In this document: piece after piece, positions 42,301-49,834 of the stretch | Layout of the letters: each line of letters starts with the position of its first letter | Position numbering within the stretch: position 1 is the stretch's first letter | Assembly (NCBI RefSeq): GCF_006716445.1 | Contig: NZ_VFPA01000006.1 | Span: forward strand, 124,001 to 188,000 | DNA length: 64,000 nucleotides | Direction: 5' to 3' | From: Pseudonocardia kunmingensis | GTDB taxonomy: Bacteria > Actinomycetota > Actinomycetes > Mycobacteriales > Pseudonocardiaceae | The notes under the pieces: model-generated | Databases searched by the model: none | Told to the model about the DNA's origin: nothing | The model's input: only the letters and a program-made list of their open reading frames with translations | Position numbers and translations under genes: made by a program

Positions 42301-43313
42301 AGGTGGGCCATCGAGCTGTGGACCTTGGCGTCGCCCTCGTGGTCGGAGCCGACGGCGGAGAACCAGCGGTGGGTGCGGAAGTAGTCGGTGTAGATCTGCG
42401 TGGACTGGGCGGGCAGCCCGGCCCGAGCCGGGTTCGACTGGTCGGCGCCGAGCAGCAGGCCGTGCTCGGCGTGCCACCGCGCGAGCGGCCGGAACAGGGC
42501 GTCCTCGGTGAGCGCGGCGCGCACGGCGTAGTAGTCGGAGCGGACCTTCGCCGCCTCCACGTCACCGGCACCGAACAGGGCAGGGAGGTGGTCGAGCAGG
42601 TCGTAGCCGCAGCGGGCGGCGAACTCCGCGGCGAACCGCGGCGTCCAGGCGTTGGTGGCGGGCAGCTCGTCCTGGAAGCTGCCGACGACGACGTCGCCCA
42701 GGTATTCCGGCACCCGGCGCGCGAACTCCCGGTGGACGGTGTCGAGGAGCAGATCGACCGCGGCGGGGTCCAGGTAGTCGAACGCCGTCGGGTGCGCGGT
42801 GACGAGCAGCAGCTCGGTCGCGCCGGTGTCGACCGCGCCGTCGGCCCCGACCTCCACGCGCCTGCCGTCGGCGGTGTAGGCGGCGACGGGTTCGGCGTCC
42901 CCTGGCACGGCGACGCGACCGCCGCGGACCGGCGTGGTGGCGGCGCGCAGCGTGCGACCGGTGGCCCACGGGTGCTCGTGGGTGATCCGGCCCTGGATGT
43001 TGGCCCCGGAGAACCCGATCTGGTCGTAGAACCACAGGCGCATGCCCAGCGACCGCGCCGCCGCGCAGGCGTCGCGGAAGCGGTCCCACCACGCCTCGGA
43101 GAACCACGGCGGGTCGTCGGCCACCGCGCCGAACAGTGGCCCCGCCGGCGCCAGGTTGATCACGACGAGGTCGTCGACGCCGCCCTCGTGGAAGCGGCGC
43201 ATCTGCCACTCGAGGCGCTCGCGCGTGACGGGCTCGCCGCTCCACCACCACAGCGGCGTCGGGCCGAACCCCGGCGGCGGGGTGTCGAAGAGGGCCTCGA
43301 GCTCAGGCGTCAC
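39357..43313 (-). CDS. GH106-like glycoside hydrolase (alpha-L-rhamnosidase-like), 1318 aa
   Basis: Very large protein whose N-terminal part resembles GH106: PTPLWWWSGEPVTRERLEWQ, HEGGVDDLVVINLAP, RLWFYDQIGFSGANIQG and a candidate acid in VVGSFQDELPATNAWTPRF. Later come a glutamine-amidotransferase-like segment (FMDAGGGVVVVGERPGWATG) and several beta-sandwich modules, the last ending in a sugar-binding-like jelly roll (AVRYRRTVDLPAGRPCTLDL, LASGLFGPVTVHVA). No signal peptide is seen, so it is predicted to be cytoplasmic. GTG 43313 overlaps the upstream isomerase-like stop (GTGA). Rhamnosidase activity is a family-based guess; another deoxy-sugar glycoside is possible. Confidence 0.75.
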   Translation of the reverse strand: MTPELEALFDTPPPGFGPTPLWWWSGEPVTRERLEWQMRRFHEGGVDDLVVINLAPAGPLFGAVADDPPWFSEAWWDRFRDACAAARSLGMRLWFYDQIGFSGANIQGRITHEHPWATGRTLRAATTPVRGGRVAVPGDAEPVAAYTADGRRVEVGADGAVDTGATELLLVTAHPTAFDYLDPAAVDLLLDTVHREFARRVPEYLGDVVVGSFQDELPATNAWTPRFAAEFAARCGYDLLDHLPALFGAGDVEAAKVRSDYYAVRAALTEDALFRPLARWHAEHGLLLGADQSNPARAGLPAQSTQIYTDYFRTHRWFSAVGSDHEGDAKVHSSMAHLYGHDRVWIEAFHSSGWGGTLEDTWDWLLPFLRSGATLYNPHASYYSTVGGWFEWAPPSTDWRQPYWRHYPAFARAVARVAALMSWGRFEADVAVLHPTATMQAAIPLDVAIDHFPGTRSTFAGAFSDVARTQAVYRELCGTNDWFHVEPSALDAAGIAFDVLDDASLQRGDATEGRLRIREQAYSTVVVPSAPFLEEASARALVRFMDAGGGVVVVGERPGWATGRGGDDAAVAAVLDHDRCTVVDDVPAAVATLPADGRYARSDMPLLVRRQGDTAVALVGGAYPDASDHPRRADPQGRPSTVGFDRSRYTRRHRVTVRAEVARAQVWNPATGERHPAPVAVADGTSTITVETGGAPMVLLSWQEGPAGPSVAAVPTAAAGDVLDISDGWSGELVPTLDNTWGDLARPVGADLSELQVWTLAAREEPDPAWRETTATFGQRVLVHRPAAPTDLPPPLDPAQCLEVAAGAALATGAGWSRHEYSASRGVRRDHAGALGTKGRVPVEHVLAQDPGEGRQVVVRALLVTGHRGPADLVLTTSAPAQVWWNGQRLPAPAGETYVTAYAVDVDREVNIVEYRLGASRTVDLMGGNAPLGSALALAPPGGCPPQPEYMAADLPGPADGTVVFEATVPDAGEVRSARLVVGSAAAATVLVDGTPLARQEKVEYYESERGANPAFFGHDLTGRVRGGETLTVALATTDPDDVVVVDLAVTGAAGTRTLVSGGTGWTTATAGRRGGTRTSARQWSPLEPAHAVTRPHPLPGADWLNGPPQVGEPVLDVHVTDSAAPARQEFRVALPAGTREVALPLLLDAECALEGVPVPVEKGVITLDAPLPAPATLVVRTEPTAVRRGGAAWAGPALVRHEPAPIALGDWRGIGLGAWSGAVRYRRTVDLPAGRPCTLDLGDLRGSVDVRVNGTPVGEAFCAPFRFALPPAGGQAELEITVAGTLGPFLHESTPTTWVFPTQLASGLFGPVTVHVA

Positions 43314-44755
43314 GGCCGGACCTCGACCAGCTCGAGGCCCTTGAGCTCGGCGAACGCGCGCAGGTCGGCCACACGGTGGCCGGTGCCGAGCGCCCAGTGG
43401 TGGTGGACGCCGGTGGCGCTCCAGGCGTCCACCCAGTCGCCGGGGTGGCAGCCGAAGTCGACGCGGGATGTGGTGTTGCCGATCTGCAGCAGCGGGCCGG
43501 GCACCGTCTCGCCCTCGGCCGCGACCAGCCGGTAGCGGCCGTCCCGGGTCTGCGCGACGCCGAGCAGCGTCACCGGCCCGTGCGCGACGTCGAACTCGAC
43601 GGAGACGCCGTGGCCGCGCTTGCCATGGTAGACGCCGAGGCCGCGCAGCAGCGGCCGGGCCGAGCTGATCGCGAGGTGGGCGGGGCCGTCGTGGCCCATC
43701 TCGACGACGTCGTCGGTGAGGTCGAGCGCCTGCAGTTCGGTGAAGGAACCGCCGGCGCCGAGCCGGTCGAGGACCAGCATCGCCAGGGAGGTGCGCAGCT
43801 CGTACTCGCCGACGGCCGGCACGCCGCGGGCGGTGAGCAGCGAGGCGCCGAGGATCAGGCCCGCCGCGAGCCGCTCGTGCAGCTCGCCGTCGAGGCCCCG
43901 GTGGTAGTAGGCGAGCGAGTCGAGGTCGAAGTCGGCGACCAGCCGGTCCAGCCCGACCGAGACCCTCGCCGCCCACGTGAGGTCGTCGGCCTGCACCGTG
44001 GCGTCCAGGTCGAACACCTCGCGGGCCAGCGCGGCGCGGGCCGCCGCCTCGCCGTCGCCGACCTGGGCGACCCGGACCCGCAGGTCGTCGACCTCCAGCA
44101 CCTCGACGTGCCCGCCGAACTGGCTGGTGACCATCGTGAGGTCGGTGGAGACGTCGAGCATGCCGGGGTAGAGGTGGCCCATCAGCCCGTGCCGCGTTCG
44201 GGTCAGCGCCGCCGACAGCCCGGCCGCGACGACCCAGCGCGCGATCTTCGCCCAGGCCCGCTCCTCCTCCAGGTGGCCCGACACCGAGCGGAAGGCCAGG
44301 CCGAGGCGCTCGAACAGGTTCGCGATCTCGGGCAGCGGGCAGGCGCCGCAGTAGGCGAGCCACTGCCCGGTGTCGAAGCTCGCGTGGTCCATCCGCTCGG
44401 TGGGTTGCAGGTTGAGCACCAGGACCGGGGCACCGGCGCGCTGCGCGATGGGCGCGACCATCGACGAGGTCAGGTACGTCGGGACGTACAGCACGACGAT
44501 GTCGCAGCCGGCGATCCGCAGCTCCTCGGCGACGCGGGCGGCGTCCGTGGCGTCGGAGACGAACCCGGTGTCGACGACGTCGGCGGACAGCGCCGCGAGC
44601 CGCTCGGCCACGCGCGCGGCACCGCGGCGCAGCTGGGGCAGGAGGTCGGGGAACTGCGGCCAGTAGGCACCCAGGCCCCCCGCCACCAGCCCGACCTTGG
44701 GGCGGCGGGCGGCCACCCGCTCGAGGGTCCCCGGCCGGTCGTCGGTCGCGGTCAT
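43310..44755 (-). CDS. L-fucose/L-arabinose isomerase-like protein
   Basis: Protein of 481 aa with the two-domain layout of fucose/arabinose isomerases: KVGLVAGGLGAYWPQFPDLL at the start, YVPTYLTSSMVAPIAQRAGA, NLQPTERMDHASFDTGQWLA, a Glu in VGEYELRTSLAML, and a C-terminal RVDFGCHPGDWVDAWSATGV then HHHWALGTGH. It should interconvert an aldose and ketose with a divalent metal. ATG 44755 has GAGGAG 8 bases upstream. It heads the operon with the GH106-like gene and the MFS transporter and is divergent from a LacI gene. Confidence 0.8.
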   Translation of the reverse strand: MTATDDRPGTLERVAARRPKVGLVAGGLGAYWPQFPDLLPQLRRGAARVAERLAALSADVVDTGFVSDATDAARVAEELRIAGCDIVVLYVPTYLTSSMVAPIAQRAGAPVLVLNLQPTERMDHASFDTGQWLAYCGACPLPEIANLFERLGLAFRSVSGHLEEERAWAKIARWVVAAGLSAALTRTRHGLMGHLYPGMLDVSTDLTMVTSQFGGHVEVLEVDDLRVRVAQVGDGEAAARAALAREVFDLDATVQADDLTWAARVSVGLDRLVADFDLDSLAYYHRGLDGELHERLAAGLILGASLLTARGVPAVGEYELRTSLAMLVLDRLGAGGSFTELQALDLTDDVVEMGHDGPAHLAISSARPLLRGLGVYHGKRGHGVSVEFDVAHGPVTLLGVAQTRDGRYRLVAAEGETVPGPLLQIGNTTSRVDFGCHPGDWVDAWSATGVHHHWALGTGHRVADLRAFAELKGLELVEVRP

Positions 44756-44785
44756 CGTGGCGCTCCTCACGTCGTCGTGGGCGGG

Positions 44786-44815
44786 ACCGTATCTCGGATT
44801 TAAACGTTCTAACAA
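44786..44815 (-). promoter_or_regulatory. LacI-controlled promoter of the isomerase-hydrolase operon
   Basis: On the minus strand TTGTTA (44815-44810) and TACGGT (44791-44786) are 18 bases apart. TTTAAACGTTCTAA (44799-44812) is a LacI-type palindrome around AACGTT that overlaps the -35 and spacer. Bound repressor would block this promoter. The -10 hexamer and spacer length are the same as in the promoter at 28393. Confidence 0.6.
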
Positions 44816-44852
44816 CCCCGTTTCTGCGGTCGGGAACCGGGGGAGCGGTCCG

Positions 44853-44858
44853 TACACT
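44853..44858 (+). promoter_or_regulatory. -10 box for a leaderless LacI mRNA
   Basis: TACACT ends 6 bases before GTG 44865, the distance at which transcription starts on or next to the start codon. There is no SD before the GTG. The -35 is weak (around GTCGGG). Confidence 0.4.
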
Positions 44859-44864
44859 CACGGG

Positions 44865-45926
44865 GTGGGGAGAGCACCCGGAGCGGAGACGGACGACGCG
44901 TTCTCCGATCGCCCCAGGTCAACGGGGCCGGCGCGGCTCGCGGACGTCGCGCTCGCGGCCGGCGTGTCCGTCGCCACGGTGTCCAACGTGCTCAACTGGC
45001 CGGGGAAGGTCGGCGCGGCCACCACCGAGCGGGTCCGGCAGGCCATGGAGGCGCTGGACTACGTGCCCCACGAGGGTGCAGCGCGGCTGCGCCGCGGGAG
45101 CAGCCGCTCGATCGGGCTGGTGCTGCCCGACGTGGCGAACGCCTTCTACGCCCACATGGCCCGAGGGGCCGCCGACGCCGCCTTCGACCACCGCTACACG
45201 CTGATCCTCTGCGACAGCGCCGACGACGCGGAACGCGAGGAGGGCTACCTCGCGATGCTCGCCGAGCAACGGGCCGCCGGCGCCGTCGTCGCCCCGCTCG
45301 GGGCCGACACCGCCCGGCTGCTGCGGCTACGCAGGCGCGGGGTCCGCCTGGCCGTGGTCGACCGCGCCGAACCGACCACGCAGAGCTGCTCGGTGTCGGT
45401 GGACGACGTGCGCGGCGGACGGCTGGCCGTGGAGCACCTGCTCGCACTGGGGCACCGCGACATCGCGCTGGTCAACGGCGCGCTGTCCATCCGGCAGTGC
45501 GCCGACCGGTACGAGGGCGCCCGGCAGGCGGTCGCCCACCGTCCGGACGTGCGGCTGCGGCAGGTGAACGTGGACACGATGGACGCCGCGTCCGGGCGTG
45601 CCGCCACCGCCGGGCTGTCCGGCGCGGCCGCACCGACCGCGGTGTTCGGCACGAACGACCAGCTGGCGATCGGCGTCACGCAGGCGCTGCTCGGGGGCGG
45701 GCGGCGGGTCCCGGACGACGTCGCGGTCGTGGGCTACGGCGACCTCGAGATCGCGCCGTACGGCCCCGTTCCCCTGACCACGGTGGCGCAGCCGGTCTAC
45801 GAGCTCGGCCGCGCCGCCGTCGAGCTCATGCTCGACGAGATCGACCAGGGCGACCGGCACGTGCACCGCGCGAAGGTCTTCGCCCCGGAGCTGGTGGTCC
45901 GGCAGTCGGCGCCCGCTCCTCGGTGA
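44865..45926 (+). CDS. LacI-family transcriptional regulator
   Basis: Repressor of 353 aa. The HTH is ARLADVALAAGVSVATVSNV with LNWPGKVGAATTERVRQAME; the core contains SIGLVLPDVANAFYAHMARG, FGTNDQLAIGVTQALLGGGR and DVAVVGYGDLEIAPYGPVPL. A 25-residue acidic tail precedes the HTH if GTG 44865 is used. It is divergent from the isomerase-hydrolase operon and probably binds the palindrome at 44799, which would also affect its own expression. Its last 101 bases overlap the 3' end of the Lrp gene on the other strand. Confidence 0.9.
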   Translation: MGRAPGAETDDAFSDRPRSTGPARLADVALAAGVSVATVSNVLNWPGKVGAATTERVRQAMEALDYVPHEGAARLRRGSSRSIGLVLPDVANAFYAHMARGAADAAFDHRYTLILCDSADDAEREEGYLAMLAEQRAAGAVVAPLGADTARLLRLRRRGVRLAVVDRAEPTTQSCSVSVDDVRGGRLAVEHLLALGHRDIALVNGALSIRQCADRYEGARQAVAHRPDVRLRQVNVDTMDAASGRAATAGLSGAAAPTAVFGTNDQLAIGVTQALLGGGRRVPDDVAVVGYGDLEIAPYGPVPLTTVAQPVYELGRAAVELMLDEIDQGDRHVHRAKVFAPELVVRQSAPAPR

Positions 45927-46398
45927 CCGGCTCCGTGATGCGCTCGAGCAGCGGCGTCATCCGGTAGTCGACGAGCCGGCGCATCACGAGCGAGGTCGTG
46001 GTGCGCTCGACCCCCTCGGTGGCGAGCAGCAGGCCCGCGATCCGGTAGAGGTCGTCGGCGTCGCGGGCGACGACCTGCACCAGGAGGTCGGCCTCACCCG
46101 AGAGCCCCTGGACCTCGAGCACCTCGGGGATCTGCGCGAGCGCCGCCGCCACCGGACCCAGCTCGCGCTGCACGACGCGCACGGTGACGTAGGCGGTGAG
46201 CGGGTAGCCCAGCGCCGCCGGGTCGATCCGGCGTTCGAACGTGCCGAGCACGCCCCGCTCCTCGAGGCGCGCCAGCCGGGCCTGCACGGTGTTGCGCGTG
46301 AGCCCGACCTCCTCGGCGAGGGCGACGACCGTCGCGCGCGGGTCCCGGGTGAGCGCGCGCAGCAGGCGCCCGTCGAGGGCGTCGATCGGAGTGCGCAC
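45826..46398 (-). CDS. Lrp/AsnC-family transcriptional regulator
   Basis: Regulator of 190 aa, longer than the usual 145-165. The HTH is DALDGRLLRALTRDPRATVV with EEVGLTRNTVQARLARLEER; the RAM ligand domain is AYVTVRVVQRELGPVAAALA, VQGLSGEADLLVQVVARDAD. After RRLVDYRMTPLLE it has about 38 extra basic, Pro-rich residues, the last 33 of them encoded antisense to the LacI gene end. GTG 46398 has GGAAGGA about 9 bases upstream. It is divergent from the E1-type gene at 46526, the likely target. Confidence 0.9.
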   Translation of the reverse strand: MRTPIDALDGRLLRALTRDPRATVVALAEEVGLTRNTVQARLARLEERGVLGTFERRIDPAALGYPLTAYVTVRVVQRELGPVAAALAQIPEVLEVQGLSGEADLLVQVVARDADDLYRIAGLLLATEGVERTTTSLVMRRLVDYRMTPLLERITEPVTEERAPTAGPPAPGRRPSRGARAGRPGRSRRA

Positions 46399-46433
46399 GC
46401 TGCCGGTCCTTCCCGTCGTGTGGGCCGCCAGGA

Positions 46434-46474
46434 TTGTGCATCCTGCTCGATCTTACGTCCACCGCTTGTGCATC
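46434..46474. promoter_or_regulatory. Direct repeats TTGTGCATC, candidate Lrp-type sites
   Basis: TTGTGCATC occurs at 46434-46442 and 46466-46474, 32 bases apart, so both copies face nearly the same side of the helix. CTCGAT and ATCGAG between and within them form an inverted pair. The position in the 127-bp gap between the Lrp gene and its divergent neighbour suggests operator function. Confidence 0.5.
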
Positions 46475-46525
46475 GAGAACTGCTCTGTTCGACTCGGTGA
46501 GCACACTGCTGCAGGAGGAGCCACC

Positions 46526-48850
46526 GTGACGACGATGTCGACCCGCCCGGCCGAGAGCGATGCGCTCGCCGTCCTGCGGGAGGTCGAGCAACGGGTGCTC
46601 TGGTTGTCGACGGCCGTGGTCCACCACGCCAACCGCGTGCGGCCCAACCCCACCGGGCTCAAGGTCGGCGGCCACCAGGCGTCGAGCGCCTCGATGGTGA
46701 CGATCATGACGGCGCTCTGGTTCGAGCACCTGCGGGCCGGGGACCGCGTCTCGGTCAAGCCGCACGCCTCGCCGGTGCTGCACGCGGTCAACTACCTGCT
46801 CGGCGAGCTCGACCAGCGCTACCTCACGACGCTGCGCGAGTTCGGCGGGCTGCAGAGCTACCCGAGCCGTTCCAAGGACCCGGACCCGGTCGACTACTCG
46901 ACCGGCTCGGTCGGGATCGGGGCCACCGCGCCGATCTGGGGTGCGCTGGCCCGCCGGTACGTCGAGGCGAAGGGAGGGCACACGGGCGCGGGGCGCCAGT
47001 ACTCGCTCGTCGGTGACGCCGAGCTGGACGAGGGCGCGGTCTGGGAGGCCGTGCTCGACCCGATGGTCGCCGAGCTGGGCGAGCTCGTGTGGATCGTCGA
47101 CGTCAACCGGCAGTCGCTGGACCGCGTCGTCCCCAACATCGGCGTGACCCGCCTGCAGGGGATGTTCGCCGCGGCGGGCTGGCAGGTGCTCACCGTCAAG
47201 TACGGGCGCGTGCTGCAGGAGCTGTTCGAGCGCCCGGGCGGCGACGCGCTGCGCCGGCGGATCGACGAGATGACCAACCCCGAGTACCAGCGGCTGCTGC
47301 GCTGCCGCCCCGAGCAGCTGCGCGAGCGGCTCCCGGCGGGTGACGCGGCGCTGCAGCGGCTCGTGGCCGGCCTGGACGACGACACCCTGCACGCGTGCAT
47401 CCGCAACCTGGGCGGGCACGACCTCGGCGCGCTGGGCGAGGCCTTCGAGGCCATCGACGACACCCGGCCCACCGTCGTCTTCGCCTACACCGTGAAGGGC
47501 TACGGGCTGGCCAGCGAGGGGCATCCGCAGAACCACTCGTCGTTGCTGACCGAGGAGCAGCTCGGCGAGCTCGCCGCCCGGGTCGGCACCTCGGTCGACG
47601 CCCCGTGGGAGCGGTTCACACCCGGCTCGGCGCCCGCGCGGCTGTGCGCCGCCGTCGCCGAGCGCCTGCGCCGCGAGCCGGTGGCCGCAGCGGCCGTCCC
47701 GGAGCTGCCGGCCGACATCGGGCGCACCCCGTCCGGCACCGCCACCACCCAGGCGGCGCTGGGCCGCACGCTGCTCGACCTCACCCGCTCGGCCCCCGAG
47801 GCCGCCGCGCGCGTGGTGACCCTGTGCCCGGACGTGAGCTCCTCGACGAACCTCGGCGGCTGGGTCAACAAGGTGGGGGTGTGGTCGGTCGCCGAGCGCC
47901 CGGACTGGTTCGACGACGATCCCGAGACCATCCTGCACTGGCGGGAGCGCCCCGAGGGCCAGCACGTGGAGCTGGGTATCGCCGAGACGAACCTGGTGGG
48001 CCTGCTCGGCGAGCTGGGCGCCACGTGGTCGCGGTGGGGTGAGCCGCTGCTGCCGATCGGGGTGCTCTACGACCCGTTCGTCGAGCGGGCGCTGGAGCCG
48101 TGGTCGTTCGGGATCTACGCAGGCGGTCAGTCGATCCTCGTGGGCACGCCGTCCGGTGTCACGCTGGCGCCGGAGGGCGGCGCGCACCAGTCGATCACGA
48201 CCCCGTCCGTCGGCCTGGAGCAGCCGGGCTGCACCAGCTACGAGCCTGCGTTCGCGATCGATGTCGAGTGGACGCTGCTGGCCGCGCTCGCCCGGCTCGG
48301 CCGGCCCGACGGCACCTCGGCCTACCTGCGCCTGTCGACCCGCCCGGTCGACCAGTCGCTCGCCGCCGTGCCATGCGACCCCGCGGCCCGCGAACGCCGG
48401 CGCCGCCAGGTCGTCGCCGGCGCCTATCCGCTGGTCCGCGCGTCCGACCCGCCCGCGGTGACCCTCGCGGCGATGGGGGCCTGCGTGCCCGAGGCCCTCG
48501 CGGCCGCCGCCCGCCTCGAGGCGCTCGGGCACCCCGTCGACGTGGTCTGCGTGACCAGCCCCGGCCTGCTGTTCGAGGCCGTGCAGGCCCGCGCGGGGCA
48601 GGGATATGAGCGGGGGCCGGGGCAGAGCTGGGTGCTCGACGCCGCCTTCCCGGCCCGCCGCGCCGCGCCCCTGGTCACCCTGCTCGACGGGCACCCGCAC
48701 ACCCTGGCGTTCCTCGCCGGGATCCACCGGGTGCGGGCCGCGCACCTGGGCGTCACGCGGTTCGGGCAGTCCGGGGACCTGGACGCGGTGCAGCGCCACC
48801 ACGGGCTGGACGCCGACACGGTGGTGCGCGCCGCGCTCGACCTGATCTAG
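46526..48850 (+). CDS. Homodimeric E1-type 2-oxoacid dehydrogenase (AceE/MdeB-like)
   Basis: Thiamine-diphosphate enzyme of 774 aa in the transketolase/AceE fold. The first half carries KVGGHQASSASMVTIMTALW and the TPP/Mg motif as VGDAELDEGAVWEAV ending with Asn in VDVNRQSLDRVV. The second half has VELGIAETNLVGLLGELGAT and a transketolase-like C-domain. It should decarboxylate a 2-oxoacid. An Lrp-like regulator next to an E1 homologue recalls mdeR-mdeB of Pseudomonas putida methionine catabolism (memory), though no lyase gene is present. GTG 46526 has GGAGGAG upstream; ATG 46535 is an alternative. Confidence 0.85.
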   Translation: MTTMSTRPAESDALAVLREVEQRVLWLSTAVVHHANRVRPNPTGLKVGGHQASSASMVTIMTALWFEHLRAGDRVSVKPHASPVLHAVNYLLGELDQRYLTTLREFGGLQSYPSRSKDPDPVDYSTGSVGIGATAPIWGALARRYVEAKGGHTGAGRQYSLVGDAELDEGAVWEAVLDPMVAELGELVWIVDVNRQSLDRVVPNIGVTRLQGMFAAAGWQVLTVKYGRVLQELFERPGGDALRRRIDEMTNPEYQRLLRCRPEQLRERLPAGDAALQRLVAGLDDDTLHACIRNLGGHDLGALGEAFEAIDDTRPTVVFAYTVKGYGLASEGHPQNHSSLLTEEQLGELAARVGTSVDAPWERFTPGSAPARLCAAVAERLRREPVAAAAVPELPADIGRTPSGTATTQAALGRTLLDLTRSAPEAAARVVTLCPDVSSSTNLGGWVNKVGVWSVAERPDWFDDDPETILHWRERPEGQHVELGIAETNLVGLLGELGATWSRWGEPLLPIGVLYDPFVERALEPWSFGIYAGGQSILVGTPSGVTLAPEGGAHQSITTPSVGLEQPGCTSYEPAFAIDVEWTLLAALARLGRPDGTSAYLRLSTRPVDQSLAAVPCDPAARERRRRQVVAGAYPLVRASDPPAVTLAAMGACVPEALAAAARLEALGHPVDVVCVTSPGLLFEAVQARAGQGYERGPGQSWVLDAAFPARRAAPLVTLLDGHPHTLAFLAGIHRVRAAHLGVTRFGQSGDLDAVQRHHGLDADTVVRAALDLI

Positions 48851-48864
48851 TACGGGATCCGCAT

Positions 48865-48913
48865 GACGAACGGCACTTTCGTCGGCTAGGTACCGACGAG
48901 AGTGCCGTTCGTC
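48865..48913 (+). repeat. 49-bp hairpin repeat, copy 2
   Basis: Arms GACGAACGGCACTTTCGTC and GACGAGAGTGCCGTTCGTC surround GGCTAGGTACC. It begins 14 bases after the E1-type gene stop. Flanks resemble those of copy 3 (GGATCC-CATGACGA before; GGTGGGAGCCT after), so the duplicated unit is longer than the hairpin. Confidence 0.88.
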
Positions 48914-48950
48914 CGGGTGGGAGCCTCCCGCCCGTCATCTGGGACTCCCG

Positions 48951-48979
48951 TTGCACATGCTGGGACGTGCTCCTAGCGT
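48951..48979 (+). promoter_or_regulatory. Promoter for leaderless methyltransferase mRNA
   Basis: TTGCAC (48951-48956) and TAGCGT (48974-48979) have exactly 17 bases between them. GTG 48986 follows six bases after the -10, so the transcript would begin at the start codon. No SD is present, which agrees. Confidence 0.65.
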
Positions 48980-48985
48980 CGCGGT

Positions 48986-49834
48986 GTGGTCGTCGACGAG
49001 CAGAGCTACGGGCAGGGGCACGCCGAGAGCGTGGTGCGGTCGCAGACCTGGCGGACCGTGGACAACTCCGCGGCCCACCTCGCCCCGCACCTGCGCCCGG
49101 GGCAGCGGGTGCTCGACGTCGGCTGCGGCCCCGGCACGATCACCCTCGACCTCGCCTCCCGGATGGCTCCCGGAGAGGTCGTGGGGATCGACGTCGCCGA
49201 CGCGGTGCTCGACCAGGCGCGCCGGGCCGCGGCCGAGCAGGGTGTCGGGAACGTCCGGTTCGCGCGGGCCAGCGCATACGAGATCGACGCCGAGGACGGC
49301 ACCTTCGACGTCGTGCACGCCCACCAGGTGGTGCTGCACCTGACCGACCCGGTCGCCGCCCTGCGCGAGTTCCTGCGGGTGACCCGGCCCGGCGGGCTCG
49401 TCGCCGTGCGCGACACCGACTACGCCGGATGCATGTGGTGGCCGGCCGACCCGCGGCTGGACCGGTGGCTGGAGGTCTACCGCGCGGTCGCGCACGGCAA
49501 CGGCACCGAGCCCGACGCCGGTCGCCGCCTGCTGGCCTGGGCACACGCGGCCGGGGCCACCGACGTCACGCCGAGCGCGTCGATCTGGTGCCACTCGACC
49601 CCGGGGGAGCGGGCGTGGTGGGGCGGGATGTGGGCGGACCGGATCCTGGACTCCCGCATCGCCGAGCAGGCCGTCGAGGGCGGGCACGCGACGCGGGCCG
49701 AGCTCGAGGACATCTCGTCGGCCTGGCGGCGGTGGGCCGCCGACCGGGACGGCTGGTTCGCGATCCCGCACGGCGAGGTCCTCTGCCGGGTGGCGCCCGA
49801 GGACCGGCCCGGTGCGCGGCCGGAGGCCCCGTGA
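48986..49834 (+). CDS. Class I SAM-dependent methyltransferase
   Basis: Methyltransferase of 282 aa. RVLDVGCGPGTITLDLASRM is the SAM loop, VVGIDVADAVL the acidic strand-2 end, and HAHQVVLHLTDPVAALREFL the motif before the active site (UbiE/Coq5-like small-molecule branch). The substrate is unknown. The start at GTG 48986 is supported by the leaderless promoter. The stop overlaps the enolase-superfamily gene (GTGA), so the two act from one transcript. Confidence 0.88.
   Translation: MVVDEQSYGQGHAESVVRSQTWRTVDNSAAHLAPHLRPGQRVLDVGCGPGTITLDLASRMAPGEVVGIDVADAVLDQARRAAAEQGVGNVRFARASAYEIDAEDGTFDVVHAHQVVLHLTDPVAALREFLRVTRPGGLVAVRDTDYAGCMWWPADPRLDRWLEVYRAVAHGNGTEPDAGRRLLAWAHAAGATDVTPSASIWCHSTPGERAWWGGMWADRILDSRIAEQAVEGGHATRAELEDISSAWRRWAADRDGWFAIPHGEVLCRVAPEDRPGARPEAP

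Noticed and set aside
39228..43535. Very long plus-strand open frame opposite the GH106-like gene
   Set aside because: Its product is Arg/Val/Gly-rich without any domain, and the minus-strand frame has clear family motifs. It is a GC-bias shadow.
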